DNA from: DASZFV01 sp035549075
Lineage (GTDB): Bacteria > Myxococcota_A > Polyangia > Fen-1088
Direction: 5' to 3'
NCBI GenBank assembly: GCA_035549075.1
Contig: DASZRT010000055.1
Location: 1-64,000 of the forward strand
DNA: 64,000 nucleotides
Both the position numbers and the translations under genes were made by a program. Numbering within the stretch: the first letter of the stretch is position 1; each line of letters opens with the position of its first letter. Positions 1-7,962 of this stretch are shown here, in pieces. The notes under the pieces were generated by a model. It saw only the letters and a list, made by a program, of their open reading frames with translations. It did no database searches and was not told the DNA's origin.

Positions 1-1018
1 CGGCCACGAAGCGCTCGACGACGGGCTCGACCGCCGGCGCGGCGGCGGGCGAGGGAACGGGCACGCCCGGCAGCGGCGCGGGCGCGGGCGGCGGCGCGCC
101 TTTGGGCTTGTGCGCGTTGAGCCAGTCGGCGACGCGCGCGACGTCGCCGAAGCGCGTGAGCTTGCCCTCGTTCGAGAGGAACGACATGAAGTACGTGCGC
201 CCGTCGATCTTCGTCGCGACGACGAGGCAGTAGCGCGCGACGTCGTTGTAGCCGGTCTTGCCGGCCAGCACCGAGATGTTGCCGCGCGCGGCGGCGTGGT
301 CGGTGTTGATGTACTTGAGCGACGGCTTGCCGACGGGATGGGCGTCGTACTCGACGCGCTCCATGATCGACGCGAGCAGCGGCTGCGCCATCGCCGCGCG
401 CAGCATCTTGATCGTCTCGCGTGGCGTCGACACGTTGTTGGGTGAGAGGCCCGTCGGCTCGAAGAAGCGCGTGTTCTTGAGGCCCAGCGCGTGCACCTTG
501 GCGTTCATGGCCGCCGTGAGCTGGGCCGGGTTCAGCTTCACGGCGCGCCCCAGCGCGGGGATGGCGCGGTTGTCCGAGCCCATGAGCGCCGCGTGCAAGA
601 GGTCGCGGTTCGACAGCGTCATGCCCGTGAGCAGGCGCGAGCGCGCGCCGCCGCGCGCGACGTCGAGATCGCCTTTCTCGATCGTCGACAGGCCGTCGAG
701 CTCGATGTTGCGATCGGCGACGGCCAGCGTCGCCGCGAGCTTGGAGATGGACGCGATGGGGCGCTCTTTGTCGGGGTTGCGCGCGAAGATCTCCTTGCCC
801 GTGTCGTCGATGACGAGGGCGCCCAGCGCCTGCACGTTGGGCATCCCGCCGCGCGTCGCGGCCACGTGCCGCTCGAGGAAGACGTGGCCCTTCTTCTTGG
901 CGACGTGCCTCGCCTTCTTCTTCGTCGCGGCGTGCGCCGCGGGCGTCATCGCCGCCGCGAGCGCGAGCGCCGTCGTCACGACCGACAGAACCCGTCCGAG
1001 CGCGCGACTTCTTCTCAC
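1..1018 (-). CDS. D-alanyl-D-alanine carboxypeptidase family (peptidase S11), C-terminus cut by window edge
   Basis: Periplasmic penicillin-binding serine peptidase that trims or cleaves peptidoglycan stem peptides. The three family motifs are in order and well spaced: SxxK as SISK (Ser90-Lys93), the SxN motif as SDN (148-150) and KTG (254-256). A basic start followed by a hydrophobic stretch ending AHA near residue 30 is a clear signal peptide. I chose the GTG at 1018 because it gives that complete signal peptide and lies just after a TATAAC box. A Lys-rich segment (residues 33-43) follows the signal. The last visible part is a Pro/Ala-rich tail after about residue 285, so the catalytic domain is complete and only the far C-terminus lies outside. 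DD-carboxypeptidase versus endopeptidase (PbpG-like) cannot be decided from this. Confidence 0.88.
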   Translation of the reverse strand, partial: MRRSRALGRVLSVVTTALALAAAMTPAAHAATKKKARHVAKKKGHVFLERHVAATRGGMPNVQALGALVIDDTGKEIFARNPDKERPIASISKLAATLAVADRNIELDGLSTIEKGDLDVARGGARSRLLTGMTLSNRDLLHAALMGSDNRAIPALGRAVKLNPAQLTAAMNAKVHALGLKNTRFFEPTGLSPNNVSTPRETIKMLRAAMAQPLLASIMERVEYDAHPVGKPSLKYINTDHAAARGNISVLAGKTGYNDVARYCLVVATKIDGRTYFMSFLSNEGKLTRFGDVARVADWLNAHKPKGAPPPAPAPLPGVPVPSPAAAPAVEPVVERFVA

Positions 1019-1028
1019 CAGGGCCGAC

Positions 1029-1034
1029 GTTATA
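1029..1034 (-). promoter_or_regulatory. -10-like element (TATAAC) for the S11 peptidase gene
   Basis: TATAAC on the minus strand ends 10 bases before the GTG at 1018. The expected transcription start lies only a few bases before the start codon, so the message would have almost no leader. No clear -35 was identified. Confidence 0.45.
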
Positions 1035-1061
1035 GGCGAGCGCCCCCGTCGGGCAAGTTCG

Positions 1062-2357
1062 TTACGTCACGATGAGCAGGTGCAGATCCAGGACGTTCGA
1101 CGTACCGGGGCCGGCGACGGTGGCGCCGACGGCGGCGAGGGCGGGGTAGCTGTCCCAGCGATCGAGGGCGCGTTGCGCGTCCACGCCCGCGGCGCCGATC
1201 TGCGCCCACGTCGTGCCGTCGACGAGGCCGCCCGAGACCGGCGTGTCGCCGTCGCGATCGTCGGTGCCGGCCGCGAGGAACGCGACGCGCGCCTGCTGCT
1301 CGGGCGGCAGCGCCGCGAGGCCGCGCGCCATCGCGAGCGCGAGGTGCGTCGAGCGCCCGCCCTTGCCCGCGCCCGCGCCGACCTTGATCGTCGGCTCGCC
1401 GTTGCCGATGAGCACGCGCGTCGTGCCGCCCACGCCGGCCTCGTGGTTCGCGCGATCGAGGTAGGCGCGCGCGACGACGTCGACGTCGTCCTCGACGTCG
1501 CGCGAGAGCACGCCCGCCTTGAGGCCACGCGCCTCGGCTGCGCGCCGCGCTTCGGCGGGCACGCGCTCGGGGCCGGCGATCGCCGTCCACGTCACATGCT
1601 TCATACGCGCGTCGCCGGGCTTGGGCGTCTCGGGAATCTCGCCGCGCGCGCCGCGCTCGAGGTGGGCGCGCGCGGCGTCGGGGATCGCGGCGCCGGTCTC
1701 GGCGACGACGCGCAGGGCGTCGGCGAACGTCGTCGGGTCGGGCGAGAACGGCCCCGAGCCGATCGTCGCCGGCTCGCCGCCGATGACGTCGGACAGCGCG
1801 AGCACGGTGACGGGCGCCTTCGACTCGAGCGCGAGGCGGCCGCCCTTGATCGCCGACAGGTGCTTGCGGACGGCGTTGAGCATCGAGATCGAGGCGCCGC
1901 CGCGCATGACGGCGCCCGTGGCCGCGCGCTTGTCTTCTAGTGTGAGGCCGGGCGCGGGCGCGCACAGGAGCGACGACGTGCCGCCCGAGAGCAGCACGAG
2001 CAAACGATCCTGGGGCGCGAGGGCGCGCACGAACGCGAGCGCGCCCTCGCCGGCGGCGACGCTGCGCGCGCTCGGCTGCGGGTGATCGGCGGGGAACGCC
2101 TGCACGCCGAAGGGGATCGTCGCCGGGACCTTCGGCCCGGGCGCGATGGCGATCGTGGGCCGAGGCGCGCTGCCGGGAGGTGCGCCCGCGCCCGCGCCGA
2201 GCAACATCGGGAACGCGACCTTGCCGACGGCCAGCACGTGCGTCGCTTCGGCGACCGCGTCCTTGGCGGCGTCGCGCACGAGCGCGGCGCCGTCGACGTG
2301 CGAGGCCACCTGCTGGAAGATTTCGAGAGCGAGCTTGCGCGCGTCGGGTGTCGTCAC
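1062..2357 (-). CDS. glycerate 2-kinase (MOFRL/DUF4147 family)
   Basis: Predicted to phosphorylate D-glycerate at C2, feeding it into glycolysis or the serine cycle. At 431 aa it matches the family's usual length. The N-terminal domain has the LSGGTSSLL segment (around residue 105) followed by a Lys/Arg-rich helix with NAVRKHLSAIKGG. The C-terminal MOFRL domain shows the typical GNGEPT and FLAAGTDDRDGDT blocks near residues 320 and 365. Older annotations call this family hydroxypyruvate reductase (TtuD); the kinase role is now better supported for the family. The start lies 7 bases after the stop of the upstream gene (ends 2365), so the two are probably cotranscribed, although no shared pathway is obvious. 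Confidence 0.88.
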   Translation of the reverse strand: MTTPDARKLALEIFQQVASHVDGAALVRDAAKDAVAEATHVLAVGKVAFPMLLGAGAGAPPGSAPRPTIAIAPGPKVPATIPFGVQAFPADHPQPSARSVAAGEGALAFVRALAPQDRLLVLLSGGTSSLLCAPAPGLTLEDKRAATGAVMRGGASISMLNAVRKHLSAIKGGRLALESKAPVTVLALSDVIGGEPATIGSGPFSPDPTTFADALRVVAETGAAIPDAARAHLERGARGEIPETPKPGDARMKHVTWTAIAGPERVPAEARRAAEARGLKAGVLSRDVEDDVDVVARAYLDRANHEAGVGGTTRVLIGNGEPTIKVGAGAGKGGRSTHLALAMARGLAALPPEQQARVAFLAAGTDDRDGDTPVSGGLVDGTTWAQIGAAGVDAQRALDRWDSYPALAAVGATVAGPGTSNVLDLHLLIVT

Positions 2358-2364
2358 TTGGGCC

Positions 2365-3516
2365 TCAAACGAGGTTGGGCGTTCGTGGAATCGGCCTTGG
2401 CGCGCGCGCGAGCTGCTTGCGGCGCCACGGCTCCCAATATCGCGTCTTGGCGATCGAGACCAGCAGCATCGCGATCGTCATGAGCACGAAGCCGATCGTC
2501 GCCTGGCGCATGGTGAGCTTGCCGTGCAGCGGCTTCGAGACGACGCCGTAGCAGAGATCGACGTGGATCCAGTAGACGAGCAGCGAGGTGCGCCCGAGCT
2601 GGCGCATGAACGAGAAGCGCCCGGCCACGAGGCGCGAGACGGCGTAGGCGACGAAGGCGAGCACGCCGCACAGGCCGAGCCGGTAGAAGAACGTGCCCGG
2701 CCCCATCTGCTGCACGATCTCGTTCGGGTAGCGAATGATGTAGGGGTTGTGCGCGCGCACGGCGAGCACGGCGCCCATGAGCGCGAGGCCGACGGCGCCT
2801 GTCAGCAAATAGGCTCGCGCCGCGCGGCCGGGCGTCGCGCTCGCGCGTACCCACAGGTGCCCCACGGCGAGCCCCGTGAACGCCCACGCGCCCCACGGGA
2901 ACAGGCCGAACCACGACATGGGCCGCTGGCCGCCGAGGTACGACGTGATCGGACGCGGGATGAACGTCGGGAAATGCGCCGGGCCCAAGATGGGCCCGAG
3001 CCCAAGGAAGAACGCGGCCGCGAGCAACGCGACGAGGTATTGCGGTTTTCCCGCGCGCGGCGCCGCGACGACGGCGACCACCATCATCGAGACGCCGATG
3101 CAGTTGAGGATGTCGACGCGGAACAGATCGTCGGGCGGCCCCCAGAAGCCCGACAGCGCGTACTCCTGAAAACGAAAGAGGTAGGCGAGGGCGAGGATCT
3201 CGAGGCCGCGGCGGGCCGCGCCGCGCACCATCGCCGCGCGCTCGATGCCCTTGCGCAGCTGCGCCTCGAAGCGAATCGCGAGGGACACGCCCACGAGCAA
3301 CAAGAACAGGCGCGACGGCACGCCGCCCCAGTAGCGCGTCCACCAGTAGGTGGGCGTCGCCTTGCCCGCGGGGCTGACCCACGAGTCGTAGAGGTGGGTC
3401 TGGATCATCAAGACGACCGCGAGGCCGCGCAGCCAGTCGATCGCATCCAGACGGCTTGTCGCCGGCGCGTCCAGACGGCTCGAGGGTGACGTCGGGGGCG
3501 GGGCGTCCGCGCTCAT
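2365..3516 (-). CDS. DUF1624 / heparan-alpha-glucosaminide N-acetyltransferase-like membrane protein
   Basis: A 383-aa integral membrane protein with about ten hydrophobic segments. The beginning, RLDAIDWLRGLAVVLM around residues 22-37, is the signature opening of DUF1624 (YeiB/HGSNAT-like acyltransferases), followed by a conserved histidine in IQTHLYD. Members are thought to transfer acyl groups across the membrane to sugars or other envelope substrates; the substrate here is unknown. I place the start at the ATG at 3516, which overlaps the upstream stop in an ATGA arrangement, rather than at the longer open frame, whose extra N-terminus looks like out-of-frame Arg/Ala-rich sequence. Likely translated from the same message as the HEAT-repeat protein and glycerate kinase. 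Confidence 0.75.
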   Translation of the reverse strand: MSADAPPPTSPSSRLDAPATSRLDAIDWLRGLAVVLMIQTHLYDSWVSPAGKATPTYWWTRYWGGVPSRLFLLLVGVSLAIRFEAQLRKGIERAAMVRGAARRGLEILALAYLFRFQEYALSGFWGPPDDLFRVDILNCIGVSMMVVAVVAAPRAGKPQYLVALLAAAFFLGLGPILGPAHFPTFIPRPITSYLGGQRPMSWFGLFPWGAWAFTGLAVGHLWVRASATPGRAARAYLLTGAVGLALMGAVLAVRAHNPYIIRYPNEIVQQMGPGTFFYRLGLCGVLAFVAYAVSRLVAGRFSFMRQLGRTSLLVYWIHVDLCYGVVSKPLHGKLTMRQATIGFVLMTIAMLLVSIAKTRYWEPWRRKQLARAPRPIPRTPNLV

Positions 3517-4364
3517 TGCCGCGCGATCTGTCCGAGCAGGTCCTCGCTCGCGCTGCGCAGCGCGTTCTCGAGGGCCTCCATCTCCATGCCCGAGCGCTGC
3601 TGCGGCTTGAAGTGGTGCTTGGGCCGCTGGACCGTCGCCTCGCCCGACGTCAGCAGGAACACGCCGCCGCCCGGCTGCCGCGAGAGCACGAGCTGCACGG
3701 CGCACGTGACCTCGACCTCGGCGCCCTGCGTGCTCGTCTGCAGATCCTTGATGACGCCGTCGACGGCGTACATGCCCTCGTGCTCGTGCGGCTCGACATC
3801 GCCGTAGGGCCGCAGCTGCGCGACGACGAAGTCACGCATGTGGCTGCGCAGGGCGTTGCCCGCGTGCTTGCTCTGATCGCCCATCGCCTTGACCTCGAAC
3901 GACAGCTTCTTACCAGGCCGCGCGCGGATCGCGGGCGCGCCCGGCACGGGCGGCGGCGGCGTTTCGGTGTCGGCGTCCTCGCCGCCGAGCTGCTTCATGG
4001 CGTCCTTGGCCATGCGCCGCACGAGCGGCACCGGATCGACGAGGGCCTTGGCCACGGCGTCCTTGGCGATGGGCGAGCCGATCTGACCCAACGAGCGCGC
4101 GGCCGTCGCGCGCACGGCGGGGTTGGGATCGCGGAGCGCGCCGATGAGCGCGGGCACGGAGCGCGACTGGCGCAGCCGCCCGAGCACGAGCGCCGCCTCG
4201 ACGCGGACCTTGTACGAACGGTCGTGGGCGAGGGCGTCCTCGACCTCGTCGATGCGCGGCGCCGCGAACGCGGCGCGCGCCGCCATGGCGAGCGCGAGGA
4301 CGACGGCGGCGAACGGCAGGCGGGGGAGGGACGCTCGCACGGACATCCGAGAATCGCGCTCCAC
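3513..4364 (-). CDS. secreted HEAT-repeat protein
   Basis: A 283-aa protein. A hydrophobic segment ending in ARAAFA resembles a signal peptide; the internal ATG at 4346 (MSVRASLP) would place the signal at the very N-terminus and may be the true start. Residues about 35-130 form three HEAT-like helical repeats with the usual alternation (VRVEAALVLGRL, VRATAARSLGQI, VRRMAKDAMKQL). The C-terminal half, after a Pro-rich linker, has beta-rich character and no family I recognise. HEAT repeats are protein-binding scaffolds, so a binding role in the envelope is an inference. Its stop overlaps the next start by 4 bases, implying translational coupling. Confidence 0.75.
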   Translation of the reverse strand: MERDSRMSVRASLPRLPFAAVVLALAMAARAAFAAPRIDEVEDALAHDRSYKVRVEAALVLGRLRQSRSVPALIGALRDPNPAVRATAARSLGQIGSPIAKDAVAKALVDPVPLVRRMAKDAMKQLGGEDADTETPPPPVPGAPAIRARPGKKLSFEVKAMGDQSKHAGNALRSHMRDFVVAQLRPYGDVEPHEHEGMYAVDGVIKDLQTSTQGAEVEVTCAVQLVLSRQPGGGVFLLTSGEATVQRPKHHFKPQQRSGMEMEALENALRSASEDLLGQIARQ

Positions 4365-4447
4365 GCGAGCGCGGTCAATGGTTGCTTTGGACTATCCCGC
4401 GCGGGTGTCGCACAGTATGCGCGGCTCGCCCACGAGCAAATGAGCAA

Positions 4448-5305
4448 ATGAGCTCCCCACCCATCACGCTCGCTTACTCCGTCGACGCCGACGACGCGTT
4501 CATGTTCTACGCGCTCCGCGAAGGGCGCATCCCGACCGACGGGTTCTCGTTCACGCACCGCCGCGATCACACGGCGGCGCTGAACCAGCTGGCGATCGAC
4601 GGCGCCGCCGACGTCGTCGCCGTCTCGCTGGGCGTCGTGCCCACGATCGCGCGCGCGTACCAGTTGCTACCGCACGGCGCGTCCGTGGGGCGCGCCTACG
4701 GCCCCGTCGTCGTCTCGCGCGAGCCGATGACGATCGCCGAGCTCGCGAACGCGCGCGTCGGCATCCCGGGGCGCACGACGACGGCGTGGCTCGTGCTGCG
4801 CCTCATTCAGCCGGCGGCCGTCGGCGTCGAGGTGCCGATCTCTCCGTTCGCGCGCATCTTCGAGGCGCTCGACGCGGGCGAGATCGACGCGGCCCTGCTG
4901 ATTCACGAAGGCCGCCTCATCTACCCGCAGCGCGGTCTGCACAAGGTCGTCGACCTCGGCGAGTGGTGGCAGGCCGAGGCGGGGCTGCCGCTGCCGCTCG
5001 GCGTGAACGTCATTCGCCGCGCGCTGGGCGCCGAGACGGTGACGCGCCTTTCGCGCGTGCTGCGCGCGAGCATCGGCTGGGCGCTCGAGCACCGCGACGA
5101 GATCATCGCGACGATCGCGCGCGAGGATCGCGGCGAGGCGGCGCTCTCGCGGCCCGCGCTCATCGATCATTACCTGGGCCTCTACGCGAACGACGACACG
5201 GCCGCGATCGCCGACGACGCGCGCCGGGCGGTCGACGTGTTGTTCGCGCGCGCGCGCGCCGCCGGTCTCATCGCCGGCGACGTGACGGCCGACTGGTCGG
5301 ATTAA
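4448..5305 (+). CDS. mqnD: 1,4-dihydroxy-6-naphthoate synthase, futalosine menaquinone pathway
   Basis: Catalyses the last committed step of the futalosine route, cyclic dehypoxanthine futalosine to 1,4-dihydroxy-6-naphthoate. At 285 aa it is normal length for this periplasmic-binding-protein-like fold. Recognisable blocks are the N-terminal AYSVDADDAFMFYAL, the IPGRTTTA loop, and LIHEGRLIYPQRGLHKVVDLGEWW around residues 145-170, which is diagnostic of MqnD rather than MqnA. I chose the ATG at 4448 because the product then begins directly with the family core; upstream in-frame codons look non-coding. It converges on mqnB with overlapping stop codons, so two pathway genes sit tail to tail. 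Supplies quinone for the respiratory chain encoded downstream in the window. Confidence 0.88.
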   Translation: MSSPPITLAYSVDADDAFMFYALREGRIPTDGFSFTHRRDHTAALNQLAIDGAADVVAVSLGVVPTIARAYQLLPHGASVGRAYGPVVVSREPMTIAELANARVGIPGRTTTAWLVLRLIQPAAVGVEVPISPFARIFEALDAGEIDAALLIHEGRLIYPQRGLHKVVDLGEWWQAEAGLPLPLGVNVIRRALGAETVTRLSRVLRASIGWALEHRDEIIATIAREDRGEAALSRPALIDHYLGLYANDDTAAIADDARRAVDVLFARARAAGLIAGDVTADWSD

Positions 5306-6057
5306 GACTTCAGCGCGCGCCACACGACGTGGCAGGCGGCGCGCGAGGCGGCGAGGTGGTTCGCGCGCCACTGCGAGTGCGCGCGCGGGCCCACCTGGTT
5401 CGAGACGCCGAGCACGGCGGCGAACGGCACGCCGGCGGCCGCGGCGGCGCGCGCGACGGCGAACGCCTCGAGGTTCTCGAGCGCCGCGCCGGTCGCGCCG
5501 AGGCGCGCCGCGAGCTCTTCGGTCTGCGTGATCGCGAGCGGACAGGCGACGAGGGCCAGCGGCGACGGCTCGGCGCCGAGGCCCGCGCGCAGGCGCGCGG
5601 CGAGCGCGGGCGTCGACACCGCCGAGGCGACGAGCGGCGCGGGCGTGTAGGCGTCGCCGCGCAACGCCGCCGTCGACACGAGGCGCAGCTCGCCGGCGAC
5701 GGCCGCTTCGCCGATGGCGTGCGCCGGCGCGGCCGAGGGGTAGACGCCCGCCGTGCCCACGAAGACGATCTCGTCGGGCGTGAGCCGCGCGATCGCGGCC
5801 GCCGCGCCCGCCGCCGCGTCGACGACGCCCACGCCGACCGCCATGAGCGTCACGTGCCCCGCCAGCTCTTCGCCACGCGCGGCGATGAGGCTGCGCAGCG
5901 GCGCGACTTCTGGCTCCCACGCCGACACGACCAGCGTGTGGCCCGCGCGGTGGGCCGCGGCGCGCGGCGCCTTTTGCGGCGTCTTGCGAGGGGCTTTGGA
6001 GCTCGAGGTCTTGCGGCGGGGCGAGGGGCGCGCGGGCTTGCGGGGACGGGATTTCAC
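5302..6057 (-). CDS. mqnB: futalosine hydrolase (nucleoside phosphorylase fold)
   Basis: Releases hypoxanthine from futalosine to give dehypoxanthine futalosine, one step before the MqnC product used by MqnD. The 251-aa protein has the purine nucleosidase fold: GVGVVDAAAG near residue 75, FVGTAGVYP near 100, and NLEAFAVARAAAAAGVPFAAVLGVSN (about 192-217) holding the ribose/base-binding Glu and the late Asn. The first 40 residues are a Lys/Arg/Pro-rich tail not typical of the family; translation begins at GTG 6057, and a start nearer VVSAWEPEV would remove the tail, but I see no in-frame alternative with a better ribosome site. The neighbour mqnD strengthens the assignment over a generic phosphorylase. 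Confidence 0.8.
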   Translation of the reverse strand: MKSRPRKPARPSPRRKTSSSKAPRKTPQKAPRAAAHRAGHTLVVSAWEPEVAPLRSLIAARGEELAGHVTLMAVGVGVVDAAAGAAAAIARLTPDEIVFVGTAGVYPSAAPAHAIGEAAVAGELRLVSTAALRGDAYTPAPLVASAVSTPALAARLRAGLGAEPSPLALVACPLAITQTEELAARLGATGAALENLEAFAVARAAAAAGVPFAAVLGVSNQVGPRAHSQWRANHLAASRAACHVVWRALKS

Positions 6058-6181
6058 GCCGCGACTCTAAGTCCGTCCGTGAACGTTCGCCACCGCCGGT
6101 CGACGTGGGAACCTGTGCTAACGTCCGGCATCGTCAATTGACCTCAGCAACACGCGAACGCAACCACTCCGGAGGATCGAG

Positions 6182-6706
6182 ATGAGCCTGGTTTCCAAGA
6201 AGGCGCCCGAGTTCACGGCCGACGCCGTCATCGGCGACGGTGATTTCACGAAGGTCTCGCTGTCCAGCTACAAGGGGAAGTACGTCGTCCTCTTCTTCTA
6301 CCCGGCGGACTTCACGTTCATTTGTCCGACGGAGATCCAAGAGTTCTCGCGCCGTCAAAAGGACTTCGACGAGGCGAACGCCGTCGTCCTCGGCTGCTCG
6401 ACGGACTCGAAACATTCGCACAAGGCGTGGATCAAGAACGGCCTCGGCAAGCTGAACCACCCGCTGGTCGCCGACTTCAACAAGACGATCGCGCGCGACT
6501 ACGAGTGCCTCATGGACGACGGCACGGCCTGCCGCGCGACGTTCATCATCGATCCGGAGGGCGTCGTGCAGCACGCTTCATACAACGCGGACCTGCTCGG
6601 CCGTTCCGTTTCGGAGACGCTGCGCCTCGTGCAGGCCGTCCAGACCGGCGAGCGCTGCCCCGTCGAGTGGAAGCCGGGCGCGAAGACGCTCGGCAAGCCG
6701 GCGTAA
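6182..6706 (+). CDS. ahpC: typical 2-Cys peroxiredoxin (AhpC/Prx1 group)
   Basis: Thiol peroxidase reducing hydrogen peroxide and organic peroxides in the cytoplasm. The peroxidatic cysteine sits in FYPADFTFICPTE (about residue 48) and the resolving cysteine in GERCPVEWKPG near the C-terminus (about 159), giving the usual 174-aa two-Cys layout. A good Shine-Dalgarno site (GGAGG) lies a few bases before the ATG, making this start secure. No ahpF or thioredoxin reductase gene is adjacent, so its reductant is not identifiable here. A possible -10-like box (GCTAAC after TGT, near 6113-6121) lies about 60 bases upstream. Monocistronic by spacing to the next gene (47 bases). Confidence 0.93.
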   Translation: MSLVSKKAPEFTADAVIGDGDFTKVSLSSYKGKYVVLFFYPADFTFICPTEIQEFSRRQKDFDEANAVVLGCSTDSKHSHKAWIKNGLGKLNHPLVADFNKTIARDYECLMDDGTACRATFIIDPEGVVQHASYNADLLGRSVSETLRLVQAVQTGERCPVEWKPGAKTLGKPA

Positions 6707-6753
6707 CGGGTTCCTTCCGTCGGCGACGCGGACGGTTTATCGTTCGCGTCGCC

Positions 6754-7962
6754 GTGACTCTGCGCTCGAAGATCGTCGCGTCCACCGTGCTCGCGGTCGC
6801 GGTGGGCTGTAACGCGCCGGACGCGCGGCCGCGCCCCGTGCTGCTGACGAGCGCCGACTTCGAAGCGCTGCTCGCGAAGCAGACCGACCCCGAGCAAGCG
6901 ATCCTCCCCGACTCTGGTTTGCCGGACGGCCTGAAGCTGCGCCGTATCATCGAGAGCGACAACGGGGCGCCGACCCTCGCGCTCCACGACACGTTCACCG
7001 ACGGCTACCGCTCGCAGTACGTGACCACCGAGGCGTGGGCCGGTTTCCCCGCGGTGTGGATCCAGCCCGTGTACCAGCCCGTGACGGGCTACACGGCGAC
7101 CGGCTCCCCGATGCTCGAGGTCGAGGGCACCGAGTCGTGGCACTACATCTTCGGCGTCGGCCCCAAGAGCGCCTTCTACAGCCCGTACTGGCAGATCGTC
7201 TATTTTCGGCGCGCGCCAGGCACGACGCTCGACGACTACAAAACGCCGCGCGACGTGATCGATCGAGGCCTCGACTTCAACCCGTCCGGCGGCCGCGTCA
7301 TCGCGCTCGTGCCGGACGATTTGAAGTCGCCCGCGATCATGGACGGCGGTCCCGAAGCGGGCAAAGGGTGGCTCAACGGCGCGCGCGCGTCGTACCTCGA
7401 CTTCGGGTCGAACACCTTCACGTGGGACGAGTACGGCGTCGTCGAAGAGGCGCCGCTGTTCGTGTGGGTCGTTCGTGACGACGATGGCGTCACCCACGCG
7501 CTCGACATCCCGAGCGTCGCGGGCGCGGGGCCTCTGTATTCGGGCCGGCAGCCGGTGCTTCAAGGCACGACCCCCAAGTACGGATCGTACTGGCGCATCT
7601 ACACCGTCGTCGTGCCGAGCGGCGCCGCCGTGTTCGCGCCGCCGCACTACACCGATCTTCGCAACGGGCTCGCGGCCCGCCCGTCGTTGTACGACGTGAC
7701 CTACGCGCCCGAGGTCCTCGCGGCGACGGGGCACGAGTACGACAACTTCGCGGGCCGCGTGACGACGACGCCCGACTGCTTCGCGACCGACATGAAGATC
7801 GACCCGTCGAACTTCGGCACGGACGATCAAGCCGACGCCTGCCAGTACCTCGACTCGCAGACGAAGATCGAGGCGGCCGTGCCCGAGATCGCCATCGAGA
7901 GGACCGACATCCTCGTGACCTGTCCGTTCGTCGTCTACGACGGCGTGCCGGTGAAGCCTTGA
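6754..7962 (+). CDS. lipoprotein of unknown function
   Basis: A 402-aa protein with a short signal ending in a lipobox (VAVGC, Cys near residue 21), so it is predicted to be anchored to the inner or outer membrane. The mature part is rich in Tyr, Trp and Asp and lacks any domain I recognise. The GTG at 6754 gives a proper signal peptide; the frame stays open further upstream across the 3' end of ahpC but that part reads as shadow. The stop overlaps the TTG start of the following porin-like gene, so the two are almost certainly translated together, and it probably works with the barrel and cupredoxin proteins. Confidence 0.7.
   Translation: MTLRSKIVASTVLAVAVGCNAPDARPRPVLLTSADFEALLAKQTDPEQAILPDSGLPDGLKLRRIIESDNGAPTLALHDTFTDGYRSQYVTTEAWAGFPAVWIQPVYQPVTGYTATGSPMLEVEGTESWHYIFGVGPKSAFYSPYWQIVYFRRAPGTTLDDYKTPRDVIDRGLDFNPSGGRVIALVPDDLKSPAIMDGGPEAGKGWLNGARASYLDFGSNTFTWDEYGVVEEAPLFVWVVRDDDGVTHALDIPSVAGAGPLYSGRQPVLQGTTPKYGSYWRIYTVVVPSGAAVFAPPHYTDLRNGLAARPSLYDVTYAPEVLAATGHEYDNFAGRVTTTPDCFATDMKIDPSNFGTDDQADACQYLDSQTKIEAAVPEIAIERTDILVTCPFVVYDGVPVKP

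Noticed and set aside
258..1940. A 560-codon plus-strand open frame
   Set aside because: Its translation is Arg/Ala/Ser-rich noise, while the minus strand carries the SISK, SDN and KTG motifs of an S11 peptidase and then glycerate 2-kinase.
6322..6753. Longer N-terminus for the lipoprotein gene, reading through the end of ahpC
   Set aside because: That part is an out-of-frame shadow of ahpC; the GTG at 6754 gives a proper lipoprotein signal.
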